DNA of 64,000 nt from Candidatus Woesearchaeota archaeon. Its GTDB lineage: Archaea; Nanobdellota; Nanobdellia; Woesearchaeales; GW2011-AR9. The notes beneath the pieces are model-generated. The model did no database searches. It saw only the letters and a program-made list of their open reading frames with translations, and was not told the origin of the DNA. The stretch is from positions 62,001 to 126,000 of the forward strand of contig JABHQW010000003.1 in the NCBI GenBank assembly GCA_018696595.1, read 5' to 3'. A program made the translations under genes and the position numbers. Of the stretch, positions 48,999 through 58,508 are shown in pieces. The first letter of the stretch is position 1. Each line of letters opens with the position of its first letter.

Positions 48999-50413
48999 TT
49001 CACCAACTCCCTCAACGCTTCTACAATCCAGATCATACCTTCGGTATCTAACTCGCAATACTTAAGCAGATCATCACGGACATCTTCACCGCCGTTGAGC
49101 ATCTTTACAAATAACAAAGAAGCAGTATCGCCATCAGAGATTTCTAAATGAGAATAATCTTTACCAACAATCGCAGGTAAGACTTTCTTTAAAGAAGCTG
49201 AACCTTTCTGTTTAAGATTGTAATAATGAAATTGTCTGAAAGGAACAATTAAATCAACCACTCTACTAACTACGCCCTCAACCCAATCTTTATATTCAGG
49301 AAATACTAAACCTAACTCTCGTAACCGACCAATCTCAAAAGATTGATTATATGTTACAATAGTTCCAGAAGAACCTAAAACTTCTTTCAAAGCTTTAAGA
49401 AATTCTAAGCGACAATCTAATTTAGAACCTAAAAACTCATAATGCTTATCATTAACATGTAAAGACCATTGAAACGGAATTTGTTGGTATGGTTTAGTTC
49501 CATCTAAAATAGGAACAGCTGACCGAAAAGTTTCGAAATCTAAATAGTATAGTTCACCTTTCAAAGTATTAAGAAACTTTTCAATCTCTTCTTTATTTAC
49601 ATGAACTTTTCCATTAATCTCACATTGATGTTGAATACCTTGTTTATCAGATAATTTAAACTCAGAAGGAATGTCTTTCAATTCTAAAATTCCATCTTCA
49701 TATAACTGAAAACTTTTCTTCCCACCACGAGATAAATCAAAAACACTTGAAGAAGGTAAAAATCCCCAACATCCATCTTCTAAAGGACAATCGTAAGGGT
49801 CAGCACAATCTGACGAAATCTTTACAGTAGGACAAACATTAGATCTCATTACTTTAAGCATTTCATCAATCTTTTCTTTAATTCCTGTAACTTCACTAAC
49901 TAAAGAAGTAATATCTTCTTTAACAAAGAACTTTACAGGGTCTATCTCTCCATCTTTAACAAACTTATTATTAACATGCATTAAAAAACAATTCTTAATT
50001 TTCAAACCACATAAAGAATAAACATATTTCTGAAATGCAACATCTTGAATATTAATTTTTTTAACAGAAGCGCCAGATTTAACTTCAATAATGTCCCAAC
50101 CATCTTCATTAGGAACAAGAACGTCTGCCCGAGAATAAACTTCTCCATCTGAATAGGCTGCTTCGAATAAAGGTTTGCCTTCAGACAATAGTTTTCTTGA
50201 ATTAATCAAACTTCCTTTAAAATCAGCTTCAGGGATATCAATGCCTTCTGGAAACATTTTCTTTGCTAACTGACCAACGATATGACCTTGATCAAACTTA
50301 TGTTTAGTAGCTAAATCATGTTCAGGAATTTTATCTTTCTCATGCAAATCTATCCAGAAGTACTTTAAACATTGTAGTCCGACTAAGTATCTTGATTTTG
50401 TTAATAATGCCAT
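48995..50413 (-). CDS. DUF2779 / RecB-like nuclease
   Basis: 472 aa. N-terminal half is a RecB/Cas4-like nuclease: MALLTKSRYLVGLQCLKYFW, then YSRADVLVPNEDGWDIIEVKSGAS (D...E-x-K). A Cys-rich segment (CADPYDCPLEDGCWGF) may bind Fe-S. The C-terminal half is DUF2779 with DnaQ-like patterns (LYYLDFETFRSAVP, TYNQSFEIGRLREL). Probably a DNA nuclease. It is coupled with the downstream PC4-like gene. Confidence 0.85.
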   Translation of the reverse strand: MALLTKSRYLVGLQCLKYFWIDLHEKDKIPEHDLATKHKFDQGHIVGQLAKKMFPEGIDIPEADFKGSLINSRKLLSEGKPLFEAAYSDGEVYSRADVLVPNEDGWDIIEVKSGASVKKINIQDVAFQKYVYSLCGLKIKNCFLMHVNNKFVKDGEIDPVKFFVKEDITSLVSEVTGIKEKIDEMLKVMRSNVCPTVKISSDCADPYDCPLEDGCWGFLPSSSVFDLSRGGKKSFQLYEDGILELKDIPSEFKLSDKQGIQHQCEINGKVHVNKEEIEKFLNTLKGELYYLDFETFRSAVPILDGTKPYQQIPFQWSLHVNDKHYEFLGSKLDCRLEFLKALKEVLGSSGTIVTYNQSFEIGRLRELGLVFPEYKDWVEGVVSRVVDLIVPFRQFHYYNLKQKGSASLKKVLPAIVGKDYSHLEISDGDTASLLFVKMLNGGEDVRDDLLKYCELDTEGMIWIVEALRELVK

Positions 50414-50476
50414 TTTATACTAAAATATAAGCTACATTAAAAATTTAACTAAAACATCGCCCCAAAACACCACTAA

Positions 50477-52189
50477 CTATTCTAAGCCAAATTTTCTTAA
50501 CCTACTTCTTATAGCACCCGGTTGTCGTTTTAGAATTCTAGCAATTTCATCAACTGAAACAGATAGTTCAAATAACCTTCTTAATCTATCATCATCATCT
50601 ACGCCCCAAGAAGCATAAGCATTTGGAGATGTTTCTTGTATTTGTTCTATTCTTTTATGATAATCAGTTTTAATATTTACTTTCTCACTCTCAGTTGTAT
50701 GATCATTAATTACATCTAAAAATGCTTCTCCATAATCACTTAACTTGTTATGACCAACACCTTTAATTTGTAAAAATTCTGCATTATTCTTTGGCAAGTA
50801 TGAAACCATCTCTCTTAAAGAAACATCTCCAAACACAATGTAAGGAGGACAATTTTTTCTTCTGGCAATTTTCAATCTTAAAGCTCTTAACTTCTGAAAT
50901 AAACCAGTATCTACCCCAGAGACTACTATTTTCTTAGAAACTGTTCTTCCCTTAGAGACCACTTCAGAAACCCCAGAAACAACTTTTATCCCAAGACCGC
51001 CTTTACAGATATCACACCCGTTACAATTATTCCCAGAATATGACTCCCCTAAATATTCTAAAATGCTCTTTCTCCGACATAATGAACTTTCACAAAAACT
51101 CATCATTCTGTTCAACTTGTTTAATGCAGTACTTTTCATTAAAGGATTATAAATATTTTTAAGAAAAAATTTATGTTTTATAATATCGCCTCTTGAATAA
51201 AATAAAACACAATCACTGGAAAGTCCATCACGTCCTGCTCTACCAATCTCTTGATAATATCCTTCTAGTGATTTTGAAAACGTATGATGGATTACTAATC
51301 GCACGTCAGGCTTGTCTATCCCCATCCCAAAAGCAATTGTAGCTACAATTATATTTACTTCATCTTTGATAAATAGATCTTGATTCTTCTGTCTTAATTC
51401 ACTAGAAAGACCTGCATGGTATGGTAAGGCGTTAAATCCACCCTCCCTTAACTGTTTAGCAACTTTCATTGTATCTTTACGAGAAAAACAATAAATGATT
51501 GTAGGTTCACCCTGATGTTTTTTTACCAAACCCAATATTTTGTTAAAAGTCTTCTTTTTCTCAGTAACAATTATGTTTAAATTTTCTCTATCAAAACTTG
51601 AAATAAATGTTTGTGGATTTACTAATGCTAATTGTTTTAGAATATCTTCTCTAACTTTTAATGTGGCAGTTGCTGTTAAAGCAATGATGGGCGTTTCAGG
51701 AAATAAAGTTTTGAATAATTTTAAATTTCCATAATCTTTACGAAAGTCATGTCCCCATTCAGAAATACAATGTGCTTCATCAATTGCTATTAAACTGATG
51801 TTAAGTGTTAATAAAAATCTTTTAAATTTTTCTAATGCTAATCTTTCAGGAGCAACATAAAGAATTTTAACATCATTCTGTTTAATTCTTTCTTTAATCT
51901 CTTCAATTTCACTATAAGAAAGAGTAGAATTAATAAATTCTGCTTTAATTCCATTTGCTTTTAAGTTATCAACTTGATCTTTCATTAAAGAAATCAAAGG
52001 TGAAACTACAATGGTAAGTCCTTCAAGTTGAATAGCAGGTATTTGATAACAAATTGACTTCCCTCCACCAGTTGGCATTAGAACCAGTGAATCTTTCTTT
52101 TGTAGAACACGATTAATAATATCTAATTGTAATGGTCTAAATTTATCATAACCAAAATGTTTTTTTAATAATAATTCCATACTTGACAA
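50477..52189 (-). CDS. recQ: RecQ-type DNA helicase with HRDC and C-terminal HTH-like domain
   Basis: 570 aa SF2 helicase. Motif I LMPTGGGKSICYQIPA (~37-52), motif II LIAIDEAHCISEWGHDFR, and motif VI YYQEIGRAGRDGLSSDCVL. Cys (FCESSLCRR, NCNGCDIC) form the RecQ zinc module. HRDC-like domain at ~420-485 (LREMVSYLPKNNAEFLQIKG, VG). The last ~55 residues (PNAYASWGVDDDDRLRRLFE onward, RQPGAIRSRLRKFGLE) match the HTH-like unit of the UvrD-type helicase at 31546. Start at ATG 52189 (MSSMELLLKKHFGYDKFRPL). Confidence 0.92.
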   Translation of the reverse strand: MSSMELLLKKHFGYDKFRPLQLDIINRVLQKKDSLVLMPTGGGKSICYQIPAIQLEGLTIVVSPLISLMKDQVDNLKANGIKAEFINSTLSYSEIEEIKERIKQNDVKILYVAPERLALEKFKRFLLTLNISLIAIDEAHCISEWGHDFRKDYGNLKLFKTLFPETPIIALTATATLKVREDILKQLALVNPQTFISSFDRENLNIIVTEKKKTFNKILGLVKKHQGEPTIIYCFSRKDTMKVAKQLREGGFNALPYHAGLSSELRQKNQDLFIKDEVNIIVATIAFGMGIDKPDVRLVIHHTFSKSLEGYYQEIGRAGRDGLSSDCVLFYSRGDIIKHKFFLKNIYNPLMKSTALNKLNRMMSFCESSLCRRKSILEYLGESYSGNNCNGCDICKGGLGIKVVSGVSEVVSKGRTVSKKIVVSGVDTGLFQKLRALRLKIARRKNCPPYIVFGDVSLREMVSYLPKNNAEFLQIKGVGHNKLSDYGEAFLDVINDHTTESEKVNIKTDYHKRIEQIQETSPNAYASWGVDDDDRLRRLFELSVSVDEIARILKRQPGAIRSRLRKFGLE

Positions 52190-52320
52190 AATTTTAAATT
52201 TAAAGATATATAAGTTTTGTTATTCCTTCAGAATCTTCCCAACCTGCTAGTTTCATGGCAACCAAACATATATTCCCCATTACAAAAGTAATTATAAACA
52301 ATTAAGCAATAACTCATCCC
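52190..52320. other. Divergent promoter region
   Basis: 131 nt between RecQ and a small plus-strand gene, AT-rich with TATA-like elements on both strands; no other feature seen. Confidence 0.35.
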
Positions 52321-52650
52321 ATGTCCAAAACAAATGAACAAAAATTGGTAGATCGGTTAAACCAAGACTTAGAACCTGGAAAATTCATACAACTAGAAGG
52401 AAAAGTTGCTTTTGGCCCATTAGGTGAAGAAAACAAAGTTGATATTGGTGCCCCAGGAACATTGATATATGTTGGACATTTTAGAATTTCTTCAAGTGGA
52501 GACAATCACAGATTAAACTTTAACGGTGGATATTTTGATTTTCATCATGGAAGAGATGCACAAGTTCATGAAAAACAAATTCATATTCCCATCGACAATC
52601 CAGAAAATTATGGGTTAGATTTATTCGGTCTAAGAAAAATCCAATATTAA
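52321..52650 (+). CDS. Hypothetical protein, 109 aa
   Basis: Not recognised. Beta-rich appearance (FIQLEGKVAFGPLGEENKVD, TLIYVGHFRISSSGDN). No signal or membrane segment. Convergent with the J-domain gene, 9 nt apart. Confidence 0.5.
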   Translation: MSKTNEQKLVDRLNQDLEPGKFIQLEGKVAFGPLGEENKVDIGAPGTLIYVGHFRISSSGDNHRLNFNGGYFDFHHGRDAQVHEKQIHIPIDNPENYGLDLFGLRKIQY

Positions 52651-52659
52651 AAAGTTAAA

Positions 52660-53199
52660 TTAAACAAGTTCTCTTTTCAGAATCTTATGAGCATTATTGA
52701 TTGCTTTAAACTTCTCTGTACTACCACCAGAAACGTCAGGATGAGCACTCTTAGCCATTTGTTTATAGTTTTGACTAATTAGTTCCAAGTCATTACAATC
52801 TTCTTCAACACCAAGTAATTCACGAGCTTCTTTACGTTTTTCTTCAACATCATCTTCTTCATAAAAGTCAACAGTAAATTGTTCAGGTCTCTTCTCTTCA
52901 TTCAGAATTAAGTTAACTTCAGATTCAATTACTTTTAACACAACATAAAGATTATCAACATACTTCCTGGAACGATTGTAACTGTAATAAAGATGTTGTC
53001 CTTCTAAATACCAAGAAGCTGAAGCTCGTCCTCTTCTAAAAGCCATTGGTGGTAATTCTACATTAATATCATCTTCAGGAATACCAATTTTCTTAAGTAA
53101 AGTAATAATACTATTTTTGAATTGTAATGCTCTTCTGTCGAAGGAATCTCTAATTAAAGGTTCTTTGAATTCATGTCCTTTAACTGTAATGTTAGCCAT
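52660..53199 (-). CDS. C-terminal J-domain protein
   Basis: 179 aa from the ATG at 53199 (MANITVKGHEFKEPLIRDSF). The last ~70 residues form a J-domain: ARELLGVEEDCNDLELISQ, then the invariant HPD in KSAHPDVSGGSTEKFKAINN. J-domains stimulate Hsp70 ATPase. The N-terminal ~100 residues are unknown. Confidence 0.82.
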   Translation of the reverse strand: MANITVKGHEFKEPLIRDSFDRRALQFKNSIITLLKKIGIPEDDINVELPPMAFRRGRASASWYLEGQHLYYSYNRSRKYVDNLYVVLKVIESEVNLILNEEKRPEQFTVDFYEEDDVEEKRKEARELLGVEEDCNDLELISQNYKQMAKSAHPDVSGGSTEKFKAINNAHKILKRELV

Positions 53200-53299
53200 T
53201 CCTAGCAAAATCAGTTGTTTGTTTATAAAGTTATACCAAAGATATGCTAATATGAAACCCTCACCATTGCCATCAGGTCAAAATTCCTGCGAAATAATC

Positions 53300-53349
53300 T
53301 TTTAGTGCGTTACGGGGGGTTGTCCCTTACGGGGACGTAGCACTATAAA
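53300..53349 (-). ncRNA. Hairpin element with GTAA tetraloop (copy of the 59.3-kb motif)
   Basis: Outer stem TAGTGC/GCACTA (53303-53308 with 53340-53345). Read on the minus strand, the inner hairpin is GTCCC-CGTAA-GGGAC, whose GTAA tetraloop fits GNRA, followed by ACAACCCCCC. The core matches the minus-to-plus equivalent at 59,324-59,356. Could be a short structured RNA or a repeat-derived regulatory hairpin. Confidence 0.45.
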
Positions 53350-53453
53350 AACAAACTTAAAGAATTTTGAAGGCAAAAAAAGAGGGATTCATATTAGTAT
53401 TAAAGATAACAATAAACAATAACAAATATAAACAACAAACATTTAATTTCCTC

Positions 53454-53741
53454 ATGGAAACTAAACAATGGTTTGTTTACATCTTAGAATGTCATAACGA
53501 TTCTCTTTATACAGGTATCACTAACGATTTAGAGAAACGTATGCTCACTCATAAAAGTGGCAAAGGAAGTAAATATGTTCGTGCAAAAGGTTTCAAAAAA
53601 TTATTACATGCAATTTCTACAACAAACAAAAGTGAAGCAGCTAAGATGGAATATCAAATTAAGCAATTAGAACGAAACGACAAGATTACTTTCTTTATGA
53701 AACACCCAGATTTATTAAATAATCAATCAAAAGAGAATTAA
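53454..53741 (+). CDS. GIY-YIG nuclease domain protein (UPF0213-like)
   Basis: 95 aa from the ATG at 53454. Motif is FVYILECHNDSLYTGITNDL (GIY-like YIL...TGIT), then the Arg of EKRMLTHKSGKGSKYVRAKG and a late E in TNKSEAAKMEYQIKQLER. The earlier reading frame start at 53367 has no conserved residues. Small family nucleases of this kind act in DNA repair or are of unknown role. Confidence 0.87.
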   Translation: METKQWFVYILECHNDSLYTGITNDLEKRMLTHKSGKGSKYVRAKGFKKLLHAISTTNKSEAAKMEYQIKQLERNDKITFFMKHPDLLNNQSKEN

Positions 53742-53877
53742 AAAATTCTATCTCTGTTAAAACAAAGAAGTTAGAAATACTATTTTTTATGAAATTTAAT
53801 AGAAACTTAATATTTACTTACTAAATAGTGGTTACATTATAGGAACATTTATAAACCCTATATCATTCAAAGAGGTT

Positions 53878-54516
53878 ATGAAAGATTTTAACGATTACTT
53901 GTTACATGTTAAAGAAATGCGAAAGATATTAGCTTCAGAAGAAACTCAACAATTGACTAGAGAAATCCGTTCTAAAGGTAACAAACCAAGATATGTACCC
54001 TCATTTGAATTACCTATATACCCTACGCATGATAATCAGTTGTTATTTACTGATTTGAATGTTGAGGATCTTACATGTATGATGGAAAATTTAGGGTTTA
54101 AGGTTTCTGGAGAAAGGACTTCTGAAAATTCTCGTTGGGATTGGCATACTAAAGGATTATTCAAACAATATTCAATGAGATATGGGGAACAGGGAATTTC
54201 CGCAGCAGTTGGTTATGACCCTGCTACAATCTATTTCGCATCTTTAGACAAAGAAGTGGTTGAAACAACAATAGGGTTAAAAGTTGAATCACCAGAAGTA
54301 GAATTCTTAGGCAAAAGACTTACTCCAGATAATGAACCTCGACTAATTACATCAATACCATTATCCTCATTTGTAACGTTACACCCAAACGATGCAACAC
54401 CTCAGCAAAGTGAAGATGTAGTAATTAAGCTTCTTGAACAAACTGTGGAAAGAAATGCAAATGGTTTTTATGGTGGGTTTAAGTCACAGCGTGGTGTACT
54501 TCATCAAGTTAAATAA
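53878..54516 (+). CDS. Hypothetical protein, 212 aa
   Basis: Not recognised. Soluble, mixed alpha/beta (FNDYLLHVKEMRKILASEET and WDWHTKGLFKQYSMRYGEQG). AAAGAGGTT just before the ATG is a possible ribosome-binding site, and TATA-like TTTATAAACC lies about 28 nt upstream. Confidence 0.5.
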   Translation: MKDFNDYLLHVKEMRKILASEETQQLTREIRSKGNKPRYVPSFELPIYPTHDNQLLFTDLNVEDLTCMMENLGFKVSGERTSENSRWDWHTKGLFKQYSMRYGEQGISAAVGYDPATIYFASLDKEVVETTIGLKVESPEVEFLGKRLTPDNEPRLITSIPLSSFVTLHPNDATPQQSEDVVIKLLEQTVERNANGFYGGFKSQRGVLHQVK

Positions 54517-54558
54517 AGAAAATATAACTTTGTAAACTAATTTCCAAACTGTCATTTT

Positions 54559-56103
54559 CTAAAACTTCTCTAAACTCAACTGTCCTTTCCGAGTCATCTT
54601 AGGTATTTCTCGAACTTCCATTCCAACTTGCTTATGAACATCAACAGCAAGTTTCACACCAATCATTTGTGCTAAACTAGTCAGATCTGTTTTCTTTACA
54701 TCACCAAGATCTTTTATGCCATTAAGAACCATCTTTCTAGCACGAACTCTACCAACGCCCTTCAATTTCAATAAAGGTAACAGATCGGCTTTAACACCGC
54801 TTTTAACACGAATACGAAGTTTATGTAATTCGTTCAATAAATATTTATCATTAGAAGAAACTCTTACTAATTCGGAAGAAGCATAAAACAACCAATTAGC
54901 AACTTCTATCTTAACTCGAATTTCTCCAGGTCGAATATCAAAATTCTCTAACAAAAAATCTTCATTAGTTTCATTAATCCATGCTTCAAAAAACAAGGAA
55001 GTTTTAATTGAATTAATGAATTCATCATATTCTAAATCGAAAGCAGACGGTTCTTCTTTTAATAATTGGTCATAGTTTTTAACTAAACCTTCCTGAATTT
55101 TATCTTGTTCTTTCGCTTTAACCCTTAACAGAGGTCGCATTTCTAAAGTGTGTGAAATCATTTGTAATAAAGAAAATTCATTTTTCTCAGAAGAAAAATT
55201 TGCTAAACAATCTAAAATGTGTCTTGCTGTTAATGGATCTAGATAAAGTTGAGAAACTCTTTTACCAAGCAAAGTTGGTTTCAGTTTCCTAATTTCCTTC
55301 TTACCCTGGTCTAAATCATTAGCAGAAACAAAATCATCTTTAACTCCGCTTTCACCAAAAACTTTAACAAATCCCCATTCATCCAAAAGACCTAACATTT
55401 TTTCCATAATCATTTCCAGTTTTGCAAAATCTTTAAACTGAGATGCCCAGAAAGTTCTTGAAAAGAATTCTTTCATTGATTTGTCATCAGTGATTATTCC
55501 AGAAGAAATTAACGATAATAAATAAGTTCTTAACACCGGTTCAACAGCAAGTTTAGAATAAATATCTTCAGGTTCACCTAAAACATATCTTTCATGAATT
55601 TCATCTTTTTCTTTATCAGTTCTGGCAATTGTAATTGCTTGACCTTCTTTTTCAAATTCAGGGCGACCAGCTCTGCCAGCCATTTGCATATATTCTAAAA
55701 CAGGAATCCAATCCATACCCCAACGACCAGAATACCTTTTTAGAGATTTGATGATTACTCTGTAAGCTGGTAATGAAAGTCCAGCAGCCAAAGTCGGAGT
55801 AGCACAAACAATTTTAATTTTTCCAGATCGAAATTCGTCTTCAACCAGATCTTTCTGTTTTTGCATTAATCCAGCATGATGGAAAGCAACCCCTTTTCTA
55901 ATACAATGAGATAATCTTCGACATTGTTTCGTTGGCGAAGAAGCTGCTTTCAAAACTACTTCTTCCATTTCCGGATGTTGAAAACTTGTTAATTTAGAAA
56001 TATCTTCAGCAGTCTTTTCTGCAGAAGCTCTAGATGCAACAAAAACTATTGCTTGCTTATTCTTTTGCATAGTTTCTACTGCTAATTTCTGAATATCATC
56101 CAT
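54559..56103 (-). CDS. Hel308-like helicase lacking the first RecA domain
   Basis: 514 aa versus ~700 in full Hel308. It begins with the second RecA domain (QAIVFVASRASAEKTAEDIS, CATPTLAAGLSLPAYRV, YMQMAGRAGRPEF), then the winged helix, ratchet and C-terminal helix-loop-helix domain (LLKLKGVGRVRARKMVLNGI). Walker A and DExH motifs are absent. An in-frame TAA immediately precedes the ATG, and a TATA-like TTAATATATTCC is ~20-30 nt upstream, so the gene starts here. It is either a split Hel308 (first half elsewhere) or a degraded copy. Confidence 0.85.
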   Translation of the reverse strand: MDDIQKLAVETMQKNKQAIVFVASRASAEKTAEDISKLTSFQHPEMEEVVLKAASSPTKQCRRLSHCIRKGVAFHHAGLMQKQKDLVEDEFRSGKIKIVCATPTLAAGLSLPAYRVIIKSLKRYSGRWGMDWIPVLEYMQMAGRAGRPEFEKEGQAITIARTDKEKDEIHERYVLGEPEDIYSKLAVEPVLRTYLLSLISSGIITDDKSMKEFFSRTFWASQFKDFAKLEMIMEKMLGLLDEWGFVKVFGESGVKDDFVSANDLDQGKKEIRKLKPTLLGKRVSQLYLDPLTARHILDCLANFSSEKNEFSLLQMISHTLEMRPLLRVKAKEQDKIQEGLVKNYDQLLKEEPSAFDLEYDEFINSIKTSLFFEAWINETNEDFLLENFDIRPGEIRVKIEVANWLFYASSELVRVSSNDKYLLNELHKLRIRVKSGVKADLLPLLKLKGVGRVRARKMVLNGIKDLGDVKKTDLTSLAQMIGVKLAVDVHKQVGMEVREIPKMTRKGQLSLEKF

Positions 56104-56166
56104 TTATAGCTAGGATAGAAGGGAATATATTAAGTTAATGGTTAGAAAAGAAAAAAAGAAAAAAAA

Positions 56167-57294
56167 TCAAATTCTTACCTTAACCTTGTAACCTTTAGAC
56201 CTTAAATCAGTAATCAACTCTTCAGGCCCACGTGCATCCCCCAGTTCGTTTTGCATACATACTGCAGCTTTGTAATTACCACCAACCCCTGGTCTTGCTG
56301 CCAAATCTTCGATGTTAATCATTGGCCGCAAGATATCTCTTAACTCAGTCCGTTCTCTATTGGTTACAATGATCCTCGTTTCAGGCAAAGCCAAACGAAT
56401 TATCCCATGATAAGCAATGTAACTAAGATCATCTACAGGATTTGGTGTAGCAAAACAATGGTTAGGTATTTTTTGATGCCTAGGTATTGAAATACTTTGA
56501 GGAAACTTTCCTGAAATCTCTTTGATATGATATGCATGAGCAATTAAAGATAAAATCTCATAATCATGCCCGCCATCGTTACAATTCAATCCCAACAATG
56601 TTCCAATACCCACTTCATCAAAACCTGCTTCTAATGCTCTTTCTTGTGCATTAACCCGAAACTCAAAATTCTTTTTAGGTCCTGAAGGATGATGACCACC
56701 ATATGTTACAGGATCGTAAGATTCTTGAAATACCCTAAATTGTAACTGATGATCAATTCCTGCCCTGATCTTTTGGAAATCACTAACACTCATCGGTGCA
56801 ACATTAAAGTTAATCCGTTCAAGTTTCCCTAAACAATCACTTCTCTTAGCAATATTTCCAGCCATTACTAAAAATTCTGGTGTTACAACTCTTGGATCTT
56901 CTCCTGCAAGAATACAAATTTCTGCTGGTCCGTACTTTAACACTTGATCAAAGTCTTGTTCCATTTCTTTTGCTGTCAAAACACTTCTTTCTTGAGGAAG
57001 TTCTTGATTATGGCCACAGTAGTTACAACTATTGATACAAAAGTCTGATAAATAACTTACAGCATAGAAATCAATCTCTTTAGCATACATCTTTTCATTA
57101 AGCTTTTTTGCTTTTTCCATAATCTCTGCAAAAAATAAAGCTTTATGTTTTAAGACTGCAGCAAGTTCTTCTACCATAAAGATTCCATCTTGAGCTTTTT
57201 CAGTTATTCTGTCAACAGAAACATTCTCAACATTGGCACTATCAAGAATTTTAGGCAATCCCACAAGTTTATCAACTAAACTAACCATCTTCAA
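56167..57294 (-). CDS. Radical SAM protein, ThiH/HydG-like
   Basis: 375 aa. The [4Fe-4S]-SAM motif is CINSCNYCGH (C-x3-C-x2-C) at ~81-90. LERINFNVAPMS, FQESYDPVTYGGHHPSGPKK, LEAGFDEVGIGTLLGL and LPETRIIVTNRERTELRD follow in the order of ThiH/HydG tyrosine-lyase relatives. The product could be a cleaved aromatic amino acid, but the substrate is unknown. The start region overlaps the upstream unknown gene by 14 nt, implying a two-gene operon. Confidence 0.8.
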   Translation of the reverse strand: MKMVSLVDKLVGLPKILDSANVENVSVDRITEKAQDGIFMVEELAAVLKHKALFFAEIMEKAKKLNEKMYAKEIDFYAVSYLSDFCINSCNYCGHNQELPQERSVLTAKEMEQDFDQVLKYGPAEICILAGEDPRVVTPEFLVMAGNIAKRSDCLGKLERINFNVAPMSVSDFQKIRAGIDHQLQFRVFQESYDPVTYGGHHPSGPKKNFEFRVNAQERALEAGFDEVGIGTLLGLNCNDGGHDYEILSLIAHAYHIKEISGKFPQSISIPRHQKIPNHCFATPNPVDDLSYIAYHGIIRLALPETRIIVTNRERTELRDILRPMINIEDLAARPGVGGNYKAAVCMQNELGDARGPEELITDLRSKGYKVKVRI

Positions 57295-58234
57295 TCACCT
57301 TAAATTCCTGATGAAACTTTTTTGGATCTTTAATATCAAGAAACTCACCACCATTGTACGGAGTTATGGGTTCATTTACATCCTGGAAGAAAACGTCTGT
57401 GTAAACAATGAAACCATCCAAGTCTGATTCTACTTTCATTGGCGTAACAAAATCTCTTTCAAATCTTCTTACTTGAGATTTCCCATCACTGTAAACATTT
57501 GCTCCAGGAAGATCAACCACTAAGTGATCAATCTTATTAGTCCTTAGTGCCTCTACTAAATTCTGAAAAATCCCTGGCATTCTTGTTCCAAAATTTGGCC
57601 CACGGGTATGAAACTCCATTAAATCTCTACCCAAAAAGTAATTGATCCCAGTAACTATGTCTTTAGGAGTTTTCTCAAACATTGCTGAATCAAAAGTGTA
57701 AACTAGTTTCTCATCTTTTTTGATTACAACCCCAAAATCTTGTTGTACATGACAACTCATGTAATGTAATGCGTCATGACCTACAATCTTGTCAAGAATG
57801 TTTGTCTCAGTAATTATCCCTTGCTCGTTAAAAACAAAGTAACCCCTCTCTGGAATGGTCACTTTAAGATTTCCTTGAACCGCTTCATCTTTCTCAACTA
57901 TTGCATTTTCATGCAAAAGTGCCAATGACGTTGCAGTTATTACTGAATCCCTACTTTGTTTATCTTTCTCAAATTGTCCAACACTAAATTCTAATTTCTC
58001 CCCTAACATTTCAGAAAGTTTTAAAGCATACTCAACATCAGAAGACAACCTAACAGGAGTAATTGGTGTTGGTGTTAAAGGTACAACTAATCCTCCATTT
58101 ACTGTATCCTCTAAACTTCTTTCCAATGCAGATATACTTGCATGTGGGTTATGAATTACATTTAAGTATAGTGCACTGACATTCTTTTCAGCAGGTAATT
58201 CATTAATTTTAATAGTCCTAAATCTATTTGACAT
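57281..58234 (-). CDS. Unknown protein, partner of the radical SAM enzyme
   Basis: 317 aa from the ATG at 58234, which has GGAGG nine nt upstream, one of the clearer Shine-Dalgarno sites in the window. No family recognised. Motifs worth noting: GHDALHYMSCHVQQDFGVV, RGPNFGTRMPGIFQNLVE, HLVVDLPGANV and DGFIVYTDVF. It overlaps the radical SAM gene and probably acts with it. Confidence 0.7.
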   Translation of the reverse strand: MSNRFRTIKINELPAEKNVSALYLNVIHNPHASISALERSLEDTVNGGLVVPLTPTPITPVRLSSDVEYALKLSEMLGEKLEFSVGQFEKDKQSRDSVITATSLALLHENAIVEKDEAVQGNLKVTIPERGYFVFNEQGIITETNILDKIVGHDALHYMSCHVQQDFGVVIKKDEKLVYTFDSAMFEKTPKDIVTGINYFLGRDLMEFHTRGPNFGTRMPGIFQNLVEALRTNKIDHLVVDLPGANVYSDGKSQVRRFERDFVTPMKVESDLDGFIVYTDVFFQDVNEPITPYNGGEFLDIKDPKKFHQEFKVIEDG

Positions 58235-58383
58235 TTTATTATTCCTCCAAATCTGTTTTGTTAATTTATTTATTTCAAGAACCAACAACCAATTTTCTTT
58301 TTCCTTTTTGTTAAAAAGTTTAGCTTCTTAATTAAGTAAAAAATTATAAGGGCTGATTAAATAATCACCAATAGAAATAGTTA

Positions 58384-58421
58384 AAACTAACACAATTGTC
58401 CTCGACAAAATTGTTTAGTTT
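58384..58421. promoter_or_regulatory. Long imperfect hairpin in the 58.3-58.5 kb spacer
   Basis: AAACTAA-C-ACAATT (58384-58397) pairs with AATTGTTTAGTTT (58409-58421): 13 bp with one bulged C, around the loop GTCCTCGACAA. Located between the NYN gene and the radical SAM operon; may be a terminator or leader structure. Confidence 0.45.
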
Positions 58422-58508
58422 AGTTTTCATTATAGGTAGGAATGTAAAAGAATATAAAAACTTTTCTATAAAAAAATCAAAAAAAACACGGAAAAAGAAA
58501 GAAAAAAA

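Noticed and set aside
48999-49058. A 20-residue longer start for the PC4-like protein
   Set aside because: It would overlap the coding part of the nuclease by 64 nt. The ATGA overlap at 48995-48998 is a better start.
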